A program made the position numbers and the translations under genes. A DNA stretch of 56,099 nucleotides, from positions 1 through 56,099 of the forward strand of contig NZ_JALAGY010000007.1 of NCBI RefSeq assembly GCF_022712195.1, read 5' to 3'. This stretch comes from Corynebacterium sp. GTDB taxonomy: Bacteria > Actinomycetota > Actinomycetes > Mycobacteriales > Mycobacteriaceae. Below, piece by piece: positions 55,864-56,099 of this stretch. The number at the start of each line of letters is the position of its first letter. The stretch's first letter is position 1. The notes under the pieces were generated by a model, which was not told the origin of the DNA, did no database searches, and was given only the letters and a program-made list of their open reading frames with translations.

Positions 55864-56099
55864 ATGTCCATCAAATTCGCCCTGCTCAGCCTCCTGGCCG
55901 AGCAACCCAGGAGCGTGGGGAAGTTGAAGTCCGACTTCGAGACCCGCACCCGGGACACCTGGCCCGTCAACGTCGGACAGGTGTACCAGACGATCCAACG
56001 GCTCACCCGCGACGGCCTCGTCGAGGTCACCGGCACCGACACCGGCGCCTCGGGCCGCCACACCGAGAGCTACTCGGTCACCGGACCGGGGCGCGACGC
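55864..56099 (+). CDS. PadR-family transcriptional regulator (3' end cut by window edge)
   Basis: 78 codons visible from ATG 55864. 'IKFALLSLLAEQPRSVGKLK' and 'VNVGQVYQTIQRLTRDGLVEV' form the PadR winged helix; 'GRHTESYSVTGPGR' is the wing and start of the C-terminal helix. PadR proteins repress efflux or detoxification genes; the target likely lies beyond the window. Preceded by GAGGAA and three palindromes. Confidence 0.88.
   Translation, partial: MSIKFALLSLLAEQPRSVGKLKSDFETRTRDTWPVNVGQVYQTIQRLTRDGLVEVTGTDTGASGRHTESYSVTGPGRD

Overview
This very GC-rich, densely packed window comes from an actinobacterium of the Mycobacteriales, most likely a Corynebacterium (inference). The main pointers are a mycothiol synthase gene (mshD) beside a GlnR-like regulator and LmeA, a pabC/nitrobindin-like/LmeA block ordered as in mycobacteria, an acetyl-CoA hydrolase/transferase of the Cat type, a methylcitrate-cycle prpDBC operon, and many promoters whose -10 box lies only 6-9 nt before the start codon (leaderless mRNAs). 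Nearly all of it is core metabolism.

Layout. 1-6.6 kb (minus): yggS (cut by the window edge), fused pabAB, a CsoR/CstR-type repressor, PEP synthase ppsA and its regulator ppsR. 6.7-8.5 kb: tRNA-Lys with a terminator, then a CoA transferase. 8.7-15.3 kb: dusB, phoU, a gluconokinase-like gene and the phosphate transporter operon pstSCAB with a PHO-box-like site. 15.4-21.3 kb: mshD, glnR-like, lmeA, nitrobindin-like, pabC, ygfZ, DUF3073. 21.5-34.1 kb: purM, a sterol-carrier-like protein, a double-hotdog thioesterase, two tandem J-like membrane proteins, purL-purQ-purS, dctA, ptrB, purC. 34.3-39.5 kb: a four-gene oligopeptide ABC transporter. 39.5-47.8 kb: an AAA ATPase, prpDBC and pyruvate carboxylase. 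47.8-56.1 kb: lrp/lysE, a 0.8-kb foreign-looking island, purB, nei, a lipoprotein, purD, HIT, a lipase and a PadR regulator (cut by the window edge).

How the genes fit together. Seven purine genes (purM, L, Q, S, C, B, D) lie in several separate transcription units, and purF is missing from its usual place next to purM. pabAB and pabC make p-aminobenzoate for folate. Cat, prpDBC, pyc, ppsA/ppsR and dctA together handle acetate, propionate and C4-dicarboxylates and feed gluconeogenesis and anaplerosis. The pst/phoU block handles phosphate, and mshD makes the thiol buffer.

The most unusual locus is 48,964-49,812. The last nine codons of purB plus a stop are present twice, as direct repeats 819 bp apart that differ only at synonymous positions and in the choice of stop codon. 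Between them is DNA of visibly lower GC with its own promoter, a dyad over the -10 box, an uncatalogued 49-codon peptide gene with a perfect ribosome site, an overlapping gene for an 88-aa three-helix membrane protein, and a strong terminator. This looks like a tiny integrated element targeting the purB 3' end. Other oddities are a 10-residue tandem duplication just after the catalytic His of PEP synthase, J-like membrane proteins without HPD, a CsoR homologue without its metal-binding His, a P-loop kinase without the Ser/Thr of Walker A, a 9-bp minisatellite in the Opp ATPase linker, and three palindromic operators upstream of padR.
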